The position numbers and the translations under genes were made by a program. Positions 48,948-61,830 of a stretch of 64,000 bases of DNA are shown piece by piece. The stretch spans positions 23,388,755 to 23,452,754 of the forward strand of contig CM042539.1 of assembly GCA_023630585.1 (NCBI GenBank), read 5' to 3'. Position 1 is the first letter of the stretch, and each line of letters starts with the position of its first letter. Source of the stretch: Cranoglanis bouderius (taxonomy: Eukaryota > Chordata > Actinopteri > Siluriformes > Cranoglanididae). The notes under the pieces were generated by a model. The model had not been told where the DNA came from and made no database searches. It saw only the letters and a list, made by a program, of their open reading frames with translations.

Positions 48948-49619
48948 TATATTCCACGTATGAAGAAACTTTGGCACCCTAAATACCCTGAAGTTAAGCT
49001 TTATGGTTTTAAAAAATGTGATAAACCTGCATGATGTGTGTTTGAGAATTACACAGCAATAGAACACACTCTGAATAATGCAAAACATCCTGTATCTGAA
49101 GGTTAGTATTTTATGTCGTTACATTGTATTAGTTGTATTGCTAATCCCTCTGTTGTGGAAATGATTTTATAATATTCTTGTTGTGTAAATTAGTGTTTTT
49201 ATTAAGTCTATTTCAAGCTGTCTAAGTGAGTATATATCTCTGAAGCTCATTTTCATGTCAAAATGAATTTTGATTCAGATTACATATTTGTGGTTTAGCC
49301 TGGAATGTAATTAAATTGACTGGGGGGGTTTACTGTGGCTTAATGTACCAAAACAAAACCAGACCAAACAACACCAAATCTCTCAAACCCTCACTTTGTC
49401 ATAACATATTACACAAAGAACATTTTTGGTGCACTTTTCAGAAGCCCACTCTAAAGAACTTAACACGACTTAATGTGTTACAGCAAAGACATAGAAACAC
49501 CACATTTCTCCCATACTTTTATTGCTCATAACTACAATCTACTATTTAAAATGACTAATATTAATAAATTAATAACTCTAATACTAATAAACTAAATATA
49601 AATAATGTTTAAGCTATAC

Positions 49620-50768
49620 ACTCACTGAACAGTTTATTAGGAACACTACACTAATACTGGGTAGGGCCTCCCTTTGCTCTCAAAACAGCCTCAATTAATC
49701 ATCTCATGGTTTCCACAAGATTCCATTTGAGGATTCTGGTCCATGTTGACCTGACTGCATCACACAATTCCCGCAGGGTTTTCAGATGCAATTTCATGCT
49801 TTGAATCTGCCATTCTACTACATGCCAAAGGTGTTTTATTGGATTCAGATCCGGTGACTAGGAAGAACACTGAACTCCGTTATGTTCATGAAACAAGTTT
49901 GAGATGACTTTTGCTTTGTGACAGGGTGCATTATCATGCTGGAAGTAGCCATTAGAAGATGGATAAATTGAGGCCATGAAGGGATGCACATGGTCAGCAA
50001 CAATACTGAAATAGGCTGTGGAATTCAAGTGATGATTGGTATTAATGGACCCAAAGTGTGCCAAGAAAACCTTCCCCACACCATTACACCACCTCCACCA
50101 GCCTGGACTGTTGACACAAGGCAGGTTGGGTCCATGGATTCATGCTGTTGGCACCAAATTCTGACCCCACCCTCTGTGCACCTCAACAGAAATCAAGATT
50201 TATCAGACCAGGCTACGTTGTTCCAGTCTTCAGCTGTCCAGTTTTGGTGAGCCTGTGCCCACTGCAGCCTCAGCTTTCTGTTCTTGGCTGACAGAAGTGG
50301 AACCTGACATGGTCTTTTGCGGTTGCAGTCTCAAGGTTTGACGTGTATTCTGAGATGCTTTTCTGCTCACCACAATTGTACAGAGTGGTTATCGGAGATT
50401 AAACCAGTCTGGCCATTCTCTGTTGACCTTTCTCATCATCAAGGCATTTCTGTCTGCAGAACTGCCGCTCACTGGATGTTTTTTCTTTATTGCAGCATTC
50501 TGAGTAAACTCTAGAGACTGTTGTGCATTAAAATCACAGGACATCAGCAGATCTCAATTCTCAAACCAGCCCCCTTGCACCAACAATGATGCCACTGTCA
50601 AAATCACTGAGATCACATTTAAGCCCCATTCTGATGGTCAATGTGAACATTACCCGAAGCTGCTGGCCCGTATCTGCATGATTTCATGCATTGCACTGCT
50701 GCCACACAACTGGCTGATTAGATAATTGCATGAATGTGTAGATGTATAGGTGTTCCCAATAAAGACCT
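49620..50768 (-). mobile_element. Tc1-like transposon relic (family T1), longest copy
   Basis: The terminal motifs CAGTTTATTAGGAACAC (left) and GTGTTCCCAATAAAGACC (right) are imperfect inverted repeats. Antisense reading gives LNSTAYFSIVADHVHPFMAS and YFQHDNAPCHKAKVISNLF (the second catalytic Asp region). Frameshifts and stops break the frame throughout. Confidence 0.8.
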
Positions 50769-53700
50769 CAGTGAGTATATTATAATTGATTATAATGGGG
50801 AAAAGCTTAATGTAAAATTATTTATATTTATTTTTTGGGGTCACTTTATGCTAGTAGACAGGAGCTACTATCAACAACCTGTAATAAGATACCTACGTAA
50901 ACATTTTGTAGATGCACAGTCCTGAATACCACAGATATAATCAAGATAAAGGTAATTTATATGGGTTATCTAGTTAAAATAGCATACGAGCTACTAGTAG
51001 ACGTTAGATACCTAGCAAGACTAACATTACCTAGCGTTACCTAGCTTTACCTCCACTTACCCTGTTTCACTAAAACAATTTTTAAAAAACTCAAACATAC
51101 AAGGAAAATACAATGGAAGAAATGAAAAATGGAAATGGTTTTGACACCAAGTTTTACAGCATTGTTAATAACACTATAGATAACTATATACCGTAGCTAT
51201 ACAGTAAGGTTCTTTGATGATTGATGTAATCTGCCAGTACTGAAAATATTTCCCAGAATACCAAGTGTGCTACAGTATCAAAGTGTAAAATATTTAATAT
51301 ATTATACTGGTTTCAACATGAATCGCACTGTGACGCGTCTTCCTTTCCGAAAATCGACAACAACCAAAGAAACCAAGAAACATTATGGCTTTGGAAGAAA
51401 TAACATTTATTGGTTCGATTTTGGAATGTAATCAAGTTGTACAGTATCAAAAATGCACAAACATCATTTGCAAGCAATTTCGTTTATTTAAGAAACCATG
51501 ACTAATGGATGTGCAGAAATAAAGTGCAAAAATATTGTCTCATTGCCCTCAGCCTGACATCCTGCTAGGCTTAAGAGAATAACGGTGAACTGCAATGAAG
51601 AAACTTTTTCACGCTCAGTCTCGCTCATCACTTTACATTCAATGATTGTGTTTGGTGGCCCAAGAAATGAAACCACATTTCATAAAGAGATTCAGCAAAT
51701 AAAATTACAGTCAAAGTTAAAAAAAAAAAATCCTCAAACACACTTGCTGTACATTTTAATAATTTGGAATTTGCATTGATTTACAGCCATTTTAGATTAT
51801 TTTTAATCAAGCGATGGTCTTCAGTACATTTTCTGATTGCAAATGTGCTATTATCAGCATCATCATCCTTAATCTACAGTGAAGGTCAGTAGGATGTAAT
51901 TAGTGTTACATCTTACTTCATAATCCCATGTTTCATTAAACAATCCACTAATACACAGTCAAAGAAAATGATGATTTATTTATTTATTTTGTAGTTATTG
52001 ACTCTAAACAAATTTAGAGTAATTTGACATGAAAAGAAAATTCAAAACATTTTTTTCTTTAAAAAGTCATTATTGGAATTGGCATCGTTTTTCAACCTAA
52101 TCTCTCTCCACTGCATCTATACACAGGGTTCTTTGTATAGCTAATGGTTCTTAACTATAACTATACCTAAAAAGTGTTCTAACTGAAACCGTTTTTGATA
52201 GAGAAATACTGCCGTGCATGAAAGCCTGTTTCCGCCACAGAGAAAAAAATAATTAAAAAGGTAACTGCTACTTTACTTTAATTTTACTTAACTTCATTTT
52301 TTTTTTTAAATCTCACAATTCCCAGAAAAGGGTTCTAGATTTCACTATTTTTTTGTAAGTGTGCTGTATGTGTGATTACCGCAAATGTGAATTTGGCCAC
52401 ATTTCCCTTTACGGAGGGGAAAAAAAAAAAAAAAAAAAAACACTGAAAATTGTGAAACACCAACTTGTAGTAAACAGGTTTTCTGCTCCTGCTATACACC
52501 ATAAATACAGGTAAAAATAACTAACTAAATAAATAAATAAATAGATAGAACCACCAATATTGCTCTGATTCCTGCTAGAAGTCCTGTTACAGTAATGTTG
52601 ATTATCATAACAAGAGTTTTTAGACAGACAAGTCATCACATTCCATCAGGCTACACTGAACTGATGGTGGCAAACTAGCTGGTTAAGATATAACACATGC
52701 AGGAGGACACACAAAAAAAAGATCAAATAACAGGAATATACAAAGAATACAAATCAGCTAATAAAAACACACACACCAAAAGCGACCAGGTGTGAGGTTC
52801 GTGTTCTTCACGTTCTCTTATCTAGTTAGCTCCAGTTAATTGGCTAGCTACCACCGGCTCAACCCATGTTACTAATTATCCCTATGTGAGTAGCTTGCAG
52901 AAGCATTTTTCTACCAAAGAGGGCGAATTTGAGCTTTCAGCTTTCGTTCCTGTAGCACTACACTTTCGGAGTGATGGCGCTTCAGTGCTAGTTGCCAGAA
53001 GGTTAACCTTCAACTGATCAGCTGTATGCTTGGATGGGACATTACCTGGCATGTCATGTTGGATAATAGCAGGCACCAAATGAATAACAAATGTGATGCA
53101 TATTTCCTGTCAGATGATTAAATTGTTTTAACGCCTTTAAAGCCTCTCTCAAGCACATATTCACAGGAAGATCGTGTGCAGTACATTTTTTTAACCCACC
53201 TAACTGTGAGGAACCTACATTACTCCACAGAAATTCAGAACTTTTAGACAAGATACAGTTCAAATAACTCAAATCGATAAATAGACACAATACACCAAAT
53301 CTAACACTGGGGTTTCATGAATAGGAATTTGCATTTCAGCAAAGAGCAAATAAATCTAATTTTATGCAGTTTATGTAGAAACTGACCAAGATAAAATATA
53401 AGCTTTGGATTACATCAGACATCCTAATCCATGCTATATTTTTTCTAAATTAAGGAATACATTAATAGACAATACAGAGAGGCAGTTTTGGCAAGTGTCT
53501 TGAATGTAAACATACTGCAAATAGTCCCCTATTATATATTATATAATACTTTGGCTAAACGTGACCTTTAAAGCTACAATATGAGATTTAGGAATACCAA
53601 AATGGATTTATGCAGCGTTTTAAGAAAGCTGATAGAAGGGACTCAAGCTCTTAATGCATGTACTAACCTGGACTCTGGACTCTGATCAAAAACTTTGAAA

Positions 53701-54296
53701 ACAGATTGAATTTCCTGATTTCAGCTTGTAACCATTGTAAGACTTGCTTAAATCCTTTTTTTATTATTATTCATAAAGCATAAAAACTATTTTACCACTG
53801 CAAAAAATTTAAATATCTTTAACACAGTTGAATTTTATGTCCCTTTAACCTGTGTCCAGACTTGCCAAATGTGTCCATCACACGCCTCCCTGAAACATTA
53901 CAAATTCTCTAGTGTTCATCAATCACTGTTTGCTTTGCCTTATAAACAGACAAGCACAATTAGCCTACTACGTTTTTTCTTTCGAAACGTAATAACATGT
54001 AAATCAACTCATGAATATGTAAGAGCAGGGCACTTTAGTCGAACTTTAAGGACGTAAATTGAGGCCACAAAGGGATTTCTGTCATGCGCAAATTATTCTC
54101 CGGAAAGACAGGAGGGATTCAGGCAAACATGTTCAAGTAATTATGACTAGTTCACGAATCGTAACTAATGAGGAAAAAGAATTTGAGAAGAAAAAACGAA
54201 AAACAGAGCTTTGTGGATGAATCAGCAAGAAATAAGTAGAAGGACTTTAGCAAATATAAACATAAATTACATACAAGTCACAAACTGAAAATAGAA
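50769..54296. other. intergenic, slc25a40 to rundc3b; no gene seen
   Basis: AT-rich DNA with A/T runs (51720, 52421-52440) and no splice-bounded exon or known repeat. Part of it could be rundc3b 3' UTR, which would be transcribed on minus, but no clear polyadenylation site decides this. Confidence 0.5.
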
Positions 54297-55073
54297 TGGA
54301 TATAAAAAGTTTACACACCCCTGTTAAAAATGGCAGGTTTTTGTGATGTAAAAAACAAAAAATAAAAAATTTAAACCAAGACCAATCATGTCAGAAGTTT
54401 TTCCACCCTCAATGTGAAATTACAACGTATGAAAATTAAGTGAAAAACAAACATTTCAGGGCAAAATATAATTGGAGATGTGTTCAGAATGAACCAATCA
54501 CATTCAAACCCATGTTCAAAAGTAATTATCATACAGCTGTCAATCAATGAAATTATTCTGATTAACCCCAAATAAAGATCAGCTGTTTCTGTAGGATTTT
54601 CTTTACATCTCCTTGGTGTCATCCGACTGCTGCAGCCATGGTCCACATAAGCCTTACAAAGCCTGTACGGTATCTCACTTGTTGAAAGGTATCGGTCAGG
54701 AGAGGGGTATAAAAGAAGAGACCTACGGCAACATTAAAGGAGCTGCAGGAATATCTGGTAAGTACTGATTACTCTCTGCATGTGACAACAATCTCTCATT
54801 CTTCACATGTCTGGGCTATGGGGAAGGGTGGCTAGATGAAAGCCCTTTCTCAAAAAACAAAACAAAAAAACAAAAAAAAAACACAAGGTCAACTACATCA
54901 CAACCAAATCATGTGGCTAAAATGTTTCTGATTGTTTTTCACTTAATTTTTACACGTTGTAACACTGAGGGCGGAAAAAGTTCTGACATGATCAATCTTA
55001 GTTTCATTGATTTTACTTCACAAAAAACCTGCCATTTTAAATGGGGGTGTTTAGACTATTTATATCCATTGCA
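54297..55073. mobile_element. non-autonomous Tc1/mariner-like element with long inverted repeats
   Basis: The left end TATAAAAAGTTTACACACCCC, followed by TGTTAAAAATGGCAGG, is matched on the right by CCTGCCATTTTAAATGGGGG and GTGTTTAGACTATTTATA. The second inner block, AGAAGTTTTTCCACCCTCAA versus GGGCGGAAAAAGTTCTGACA, extends the repeats beyond 100 bp. No transposase. Confidence 0.8.
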
Positions 55074-56356
55074 GTTCCTGAGCTTAAACCGAATACATTA
55101 AACACAGCTGCAGTTTATTCAGTGAATGTGACCAAGAAATAGATATTAAAAAGGGGTGGACAAATCACCAGCATGTGCTCCTGGGACAAGTGGATTATGT
55201 GCATGGCATATTCTTTTTTTTTTTATTCGTAGTTACCCGATGGAGAAGTTTCCATTTTGTTTGTCTAAACGTGATGCATTTCATGGGCTGCACTACACAA
55301 AGCACCTGACTGACCGTGACACCATTTCGTGTACACACTGAATCGCTTTCCTTACTCTAAGTTCACATTAGGTGAACAACAAAGTGACGGATGATCATTA
55401 ATGTTCTACGTACTGTACGTACGTTCTACGATTTCAGTTACGACAACGTGACGGCACGACATTTGAAAGGAGATTTTCTCAATTCTATGCAAATAAGATT
55501 TGCATACGAATCAGTAAAGTGGCAAATCCAAATTATTGCCTCGAATTGATTTCTCAGGCACGCGTGGTCCGACGTTTTTTGCTTCTTTTTTTTTCAGTTC
55601 CCTGCTTGCAACTTTAGCTCCTACCTGCAGTTAGTTCCCATTTACTGTTTGAAGCACAACTGTCTGAAACACTTGAGGGGAAAAACTAGCATGCTTTCAT
55701 CTTATCCTGACACATATGACCTCTCGTTAAATGTACATAAAGGCATTACAAAGAAAAATACAGCTTTGTAGGGAAGTAGCAGAGACTCACTCTGGGGGGT
55801 GCACTTACTGTAGTTAGTGCAGTTAGCTTGCTTTGCTAATCTGCTAATCAAAGCTAATACGTAGACGAGCATGCAAAATGTCAAATCAAACGACTAATCT
55901 GAAGAATTAACAAGCTAACTGAGCTGCCATGCGTTATCACGTTACGTTAGATCCCCATTTTAGCCCCATCAGTTAGGTTTTCATGCAACAAAACATGGAA
56001 GTAATAATAATAATAATAATGAAGTAATGATTCGTCCACCCCTGTAGCATAGTGTTTTAAGTTGGAAAAATGTGGAAGAGAATTAAGCAGATTTGCACAT
56101 TAAAAGCCACCAGACTAATACTGATGCCAAGCTTTTTAGGTAGTTTTCCATGATTTAGCTTTGATCATGTGATCATGTGATTTAGCACAGTGCAGTCAGA
56201 TCTGGTCCAGTAACGGAGTCTGATTCTCAGACTGTTTAAAAAAAAAAAAAAATAAAAATAAATGTAATACTAGGCTTTCAGTTTAATGTTAAATAACTAT
56301 AATACATGTTTATGTACAGGATGTGTGTGTGTGTTTGTGAGCGTGTGCGCGCATGT

Positions 56357-56506
56357 TTAGGACGGAGTGAGCCCTGGGCTCGTCATATCCGTAGTCGGAC
56401 TCGCCAGATACTCACTGGACTTCAGGCTGGCCAGAGATTTATAGCTGGCCACTGAAGTAAGAGACCCACACAGACCTCTGAGAGATGGCGTGTCCTCTTT
56501 ACCTAC

Positions 56507-56548
<42 letters not shown>

Positions 56549-57888
56549 TTAACATCTCACACAGCTCCAAATTAATTTGGTTACCCAGATACTATTTTGG
56601 GCTGTAATTTGTAATAAGCAACAGGGCCAGCAGCCAGATGAGATCCCTTCAGATAAAGGATGTAATAAAGAGTGGGATATCAATGCAGAATTTTTTTTTT
56701 TTTTTTTTTTTACACACTGCTGAGACAGACAGATAACCAGGACAGAGAAAACAATATGAATGATGACAAAAATCTTGTTCCTCCAATGTTAATGTTTATG
56801 TGTAGGTGTCAACACTAATACAAAAAATACACAATATTGCAGTTTATTAGGTACTACATCAGGATACCTAATAAACTGTAATCTCAGTGTATATGGAGAT
56901 TCATTGGCCACTTTATTAGGTATACCTGTACACTCATGCAATTATCCAATCCCACCGTAACCCCAGATTCCTTTTTGTGGCTGACAGGAGTGGAACCCGA
57001 TGTGGTCTTCTGCTATTCTAGCCCATCCACCTCAGGGCTCAATGTGTTGCGTGTTCTGAGATGCTTTTCTGCTCAGCACTGATGTAAAGAGTAGTTATTT
57101 GAGTTAACGTAGCCTTCCTGTCAGTTCGATCCAGTCGGTCCATTCTCCTCTGACCTCTCTCACAAACAAGGCGTGTCTGTACACAGAACTGAACTGTTTT
57201 GTTTTGTTTTTTCGCACCGTTCTGTGTTTTGTGTGAAAAATCTCGGGAGATAAGCAATTTCCGAAATACTCACACTAGCCTCTCTGGCACTAACAGCCAA
57301 GTCACTGAGATCACATTTTTACCATTCTGATGTTTAATGTGAACATTAGTTGAAGCTCTTGACCTGTATCTGCATGCTTTTATGCATTGTGCTGCTGCCA
57401 CTTGATTGGCTGATTAGATAACTGCATGAATGTGCAGGTATAAAGTGGCAAGTGTGTGTCTCTCTCTCACAATAATACAAGCACAAGTACAAAGCATGAT
57501 AATAAAAGCTTTTATTTTCCCGTCTGATCCAAATAATATAAAATCATTAACCTTGTGTTTCAACACGAGAGTGCCACCGATGCTGCAGGGAGGTGACACA
57601 CTCATCGAAATAACATCATCCTCTCTAACACATATCGATTTCCTTTGTGAAGTTGGATGCCAAACTACGACACACACACACAAACACACACACACAGTGC
57701 TGTACCATCTCTGTGCCAGGGGGCGAGTCCTGTCTTGCCATCTAGACTGTGCGTGTGTGTGTGTCCCGGCTCCAGGGACATCTGAGACAGACTCATATCG
57801 GCAGACAGCTGGTCCAGACTCGGAAAACTCTTCCTGTGAATACACAAACAAACACGCTTCCAGAAACAATGCTATTGTTGCAGGGAAT

Positions 57889-57934
<46 letters not shown>

Positions 57935-59895
57935 TCCTACTCAAATACATTTTAGAAATATGGGGCAATTTCAACTATAGTCCTTGACTATTCTACTAAA
58001 TTTTGTAGCTGAACATCTTTAATGGATTTCTGCTTCACCTGCCGAGCAAAAAGCTCACCTACCAATTAATGTGGTTTCCCAAAATCCACTCTGTTACCTT
58101 AGTAAGGTACAGGGAGGAACATTTGACTGTTTAAGAGTCCATGACTACATTTAGTCACCTTTCATCAGTCTTTCGAAATGTATTTCCTAAACCATTGGGC
58201 TAAATTATCCTTACATATCAGTCTTTTAAAATAAAAATCAAACAAAGGAAGTTACACTAAGTTATCTAAGCAGCCAATCATGTGGCAGCAGTGCAATGCA
58301 AAAAATCATGCAGATACAGATCAAGAGCTTCAGTTAATGTTCACATTAAACATCAGAATAAAGAAAAGGTGTGATCACTGTGACTCATGTAATTGTGGCA
58401 TGGATGTTGCTACCAGAAGGGCTGGTTTGAGTATTTCATAGGAAAATGGCAGGATTAGTTCGAGCTGCCATGAAGGGTATAACTCAGTAACTTAAATAAA
58501 TCACTCTTTACAACCGTGGTAAGCAGAAAAGCATCTCAGCATGCACAAAACATCAAACATTGAGGTGGATGAGCTACAACAGCAGAAGACCACATTTGGT
58601 TCCACTTCGGTCAGCCAAGAACAAGAATCCGGGGCCATCATGGGCACATTCTCACTGAAATTGGTCAGTTGAAGATCACCTGGTCTTTTTCCAGTCTTCA
58701 ACTGTCCAGTTTGGGTGAGTCTGTGCCCATGACAGCCTCGGATTCTTGGTCTTGGCTGACAGGAGAGGAACCTGATGTGGTCTTCAGCTGTTGTAGCTCA
58801 TCCACCTCAAGAGTTGATGTGTTGTATGTTCTGAGATGCTTTTCTGCAGACCACGGTTGTAAAGAGTGATTATTTGAGTTACTATAGCCTTCCTGTCAGC
58901 TCAAACCAGTCTTGTCATTCTCCTCTAATCTCTTTCATCAACAAAGTGTTTCAGCCTGCAGTCCCTCCGCACACAGGAGGGTTTTTTTTTCTTTTGCTTT
59001 TCACACAGTTCTGTGTAAACTTCTGTGACTGTTGTGTGTGAAAATCCCTGGAGATCAGCAGTTTATGAAATACTCAAACCAGCCCATCTGGTACAAACAA
59101 CCACGCCACAGTTAAAGTCACTGAGATCACATTTTTTTCTTCATTCTGATGTGTGATCTGAATATTAACCAAGTCTCTTGACCTGTATCTGCATGATTTT
59201 ATGCATTGTACTGCTGCCACATAATTGCCTGATTAGATAACTACATAAGTGTGCAGTTGTATAGGTGTTCCTAATACAGTGGACGGTGAGTGTATTTACA
59301 TGCAAGTATTTAATTTCTGACGGTTGCTCTTTTTCGGTGGCTGAATCTCAAACAGCATCTATTGGATATATGATACACTGTATAAGTTGCAAACGTGATA
59401 TAAATATATCATATACCCATTATAGTGAGCATATATAGTGAATATGGCATTATTTGTTGGAGAAGCTTTAGAAAAAAAACAATATTAATAAAAGCATGAA
59501 GACGCACTGAAGATGCTTACATGGATCTCGGATCACTCATGAAATGTAAAACTGAGATTAATATCAATGGATAAATGAATGTGAAACATGAAAATGTCTG
59601 ATGAATAATGATAGTTAATGGATAGTGCGATATGAACACAGTGTAGAGCTACTATTTAATGTTTACCGTATGTGGCAGTATAGCATTATATTAACCGTAA
59701 TAAAGAGATAAATATTAGTTAAAAGAAACACAATATGCAGATACATACTCTTCCCAGCGTCCTGTGCGCTTCTGGTAGAGGAGGGTGTCCAGAGCGACGG
59801 AGTTGCTGTCCATGGCACCGGGTGAGGGCCATTGATTGGTCAGGTGAGAGGTGAGCTCCTGTCTGGATCGCAGGTCATGGTTCTTCAGTACAGTT
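56357..59895 (-). CDS. rundc3b: rundc3b, 3' part: last three coding exons
   Basis: Coding exons, 5' to 3' on minus: 59895-59749, 57833-57706, 56502-56357. Phases join exactly and the stop is TAA at 56359-56357. Exon 1 of this set reads TVLKNHDLRSRQELTSHLTN and continues QWPSPGAMDSNSVALDTLLY. The next begins KSFPSLDQLSADMSLSQMSL. The last carries GLCGSLTSVASYKSLASLKS and ends SPTTDMTSPGLTPS. This is the C-terminal tail of RUNDC3B, downstream of its RUN domain and coiled coil; those exons lie beyond the right edge. RUN-domain proteins of this group are linked to Rap and kinesin-type small-GTPase effector functions; the tail itself has no known catalytic role. The middle exon carries a CA-repeat-derived HTHTH insertion. 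Convergence with slc25a40 matches the mammalian order. Confidence 0.9.
56511..56546 (+). repeat. (CA)n microsatellite at the rundc3b last splice acceptor
   Basis: 36 bp of CA; on the transcribed minus strand (TG)n runs to within 8 nt of the acceptor TTTTGTAG of the last exon. Confidence 0.95.
56905..57444 (-). mobile_element. Tc1-like relic (family T1) in the last rundc3b intron
   Basis: The ends CACTTTATTAGGTATACCTG and CATGAATGTGCAGGTATAAAG are imperfect inverted repeats. Antisense reading gives ERGQRRMDRLDRTDRKATLT, the Tc1 DNA-binding domain. The catalytic half is absent. Confidence 0.75.
57890..57933 (+). repeat. (AC)n microsatellite upstream of a rundc3b exon
   Basis: 44 bp of AC, 57 nt upstream (minus strand sense) of the exon 57833-57706. 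A second, shorter CA tract (57670-57697) lies just past its donor. Confidence 0.95.
58270..59287. mobile_element. foldback (palindromic) Tc1 derivative, family T1
   Basis: Left arm 58270-58665 carries the transposase N-terminal part in plus sense, from GCAGCCAATCATGTGGCAGC to TTCGGTCAGCCAAGAACAAG. The right arm, about 58680-59287, carries the same in minus sense, ending ATAATTGCCTGATTAGATAA and GGTGTTCCTAATACAGTG. The arms meet near AGTTGAAGATCACCTGGTC. Neither arm has a catalytic domain. Confidence 0.75.
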
Positions 59896-61000
59896 CTGCT
59901 GACGTTTGGAACACACCCACCCACCCAAGACAGAGTTTTTCGGTCATAATCACATGCTTTATGATTGATATACAGTGCGAGAGCCTGCAGAAACAGCACT
60001 GCAGTAAGAGGACGTAAAAGAGGAACTAGATGTTCTAGAGACAAGGCAACTGGTAATTATGAAATACCCACCTATTGTAATTTCAATTCCTCGGCTGCAA
60101 TCATCAGCCCAAGAGAAGCACTTAGTGCTCCACTGCGCAGGACACTTTTGTGACCTTTTTAAAAACAGATTGGATGCTTGCAGAGAGAAGAGAGGAAATT
60201 GCCTCAGCAACTATATGCAAATTGGCCGAAAGTGACCTCGAAACCATGGTGCTATAAATTAGCAGCAAAATGCTGGCATCTGCAAGCTTTATTAATAATA
60301 CAGGACGCCTCTGCAGCTGTAAAGTGCAAAGTTTCCAATGTGCTGGCACATTTGGTGATGCAGACCGGGAGCTGAAGCACATCATCATCATCATCATCAT
60401 AATTCGAACGATACTTTTGCAGAATGAATAATCAACCAAGAACCATATTTTCTGTAAAGCCGTTGATTAAACTAAGTGACCTGATTCAGTTGTATGTGTC
60501 AAATTGAATATAAATTTGCGTTTACATTTTCTGAAGTCTTATAAAGTATTACAGTCCATTTCTGCCCATGCTAATTCACATCACGTCTAACTACTAATTT
60601 CAGAGTCTGAGGAAGGGAACAGCTTCAAGCTTAAAAAAAAACAAAAACAAAAACAAAACCCTCAGACATAACATGAGCACACACTTTGTAATTAGAAATA
60701 AGATGATCAGAAATGTCTTATTAGGGGAATACTAATACATTATTCAGAATGAACATATGTGTTCTAAATTGATACAAACAGAAATAGGAGGTGTATTTTT
60801 TTTATTTATTTAAAAAAAAAAAAATTTTCAGAAAGCATCTGGTTGAGACTACAGGACTGGGATCCTGCAGAATGAAGCAAAAAAAAAAAAATTAACGCAA
60901 GCAAGATGTTTTTACTTTCAAGTGGCCATGAGCGGGTCAGATATGAAGCTGAAACAAAGATCACGTTCATTAACATGATATTTACAGCATGCCTACTAAC
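59896..61000. other. rundc3b intron; no further exon recognised
   Basis: I looked on the minus strand for the preceding coiled-coil exon (ending in a QDQL-type sequence in relatives) and did not find it here or further right. It must lie beyond the window or be too diverged to see. Confidence 0.5.
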
Positions 61001-61401
61001 TCGGTCCTTCCAGTATTTTGTGATCGCTGAAAAGAACACAAAATCAAGCAAACTCCGCAATATTCGGAGGAGCTCACAATTGTTCAAAATTACCACAGAT
61101 TTTCCACAGACATTTTGACGTCATCACAACACGCATTCAGCCAAAGCCCTCTTTGATTCACGTGCGCCGAACAGGAGTATAGCTAAAAGGTCTCATTTAC
61201 CAACAAACATCAGTGTGAAAGACCGTGCAAAACAATTTTGTGCTATTGCAATTTCGCAAATTCAAGTAGTTTCCCGCAAAAAAGCCCCAAAAAAACCTCA
61301 GCAAACTACATCGCAATTTTGGAACAAACCCGCAGCAAAATCGAGCATTTTTGGCTGCAATGATCGCAAAAAAGCTCAGCAAAATCCTCTGTGTAACTGT
61401 C
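61001..61401. mobile_element. MITE of the CAGTCC family, copy 3
   Basis: CGGTCCTTCCAGTATTTTGTG on the left and CAAAATCCTCTGTGTAACTG on the right. The interior has CAGCCAAAGCCCTCTTTGAT and GAGCATTTTTGGCTGCAATG, as in copies 1 and 2. Confidence 0.7.
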
Positions 61402-61430
61402 TGGTGATTTGTTTTTATTTGGGGAAATAC

Positions 61431-61504
61431 AGTGCCCTCCACTAATATTGGCACCCTTGGTAAATATGAGCAAAGAAGGCTGTGAAAAATTCTTTATTGT
61501 TTAA

Positions 61505-61596
<92 letters not shown>

Positions 61597-61830
61597 AAAT
61601 ATAGGTGTGCAAAAATTATATTAAAATATAATTGAAGTATATCCCCATTGATATTTAAAACATTTTTTTAGTACACCTGGGTGACTAGGAACAGGAAATT
61701 GTTCAACCATGACTTTCTGTGTCACAGGGGTATAAATATGAGGTAACACACAGGCCAAATTCCCTTAGTCATTTATAACAACGGGTAAGACCAAGGAATA
61801 TAGCTGTGATGTGGTTATGGACTCGATTGA
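61431..61830 (+). mobile_element. Tc1-like element, left-end fragment with embedded (AT)n
   Basis: CAGTGCCCTCCACTAATATT followed by GGCACCCTTGGTAAATATGAG is a Tc1-type terminus common in fish. An (AT)n tract fills 61508-61590. The following ACAGGGGTATAAATATGAGG region is the usual leader, after which the match ends before any transposase. Confidence 0.65.

Noticed and set aside
57414..57987. 185-186-aa open frames on both strands
   Set aside because: They run through CA repeats and a Tc1 relic and overlap a real rundc3b exon in another frame. Only 57706-57833 is exon.
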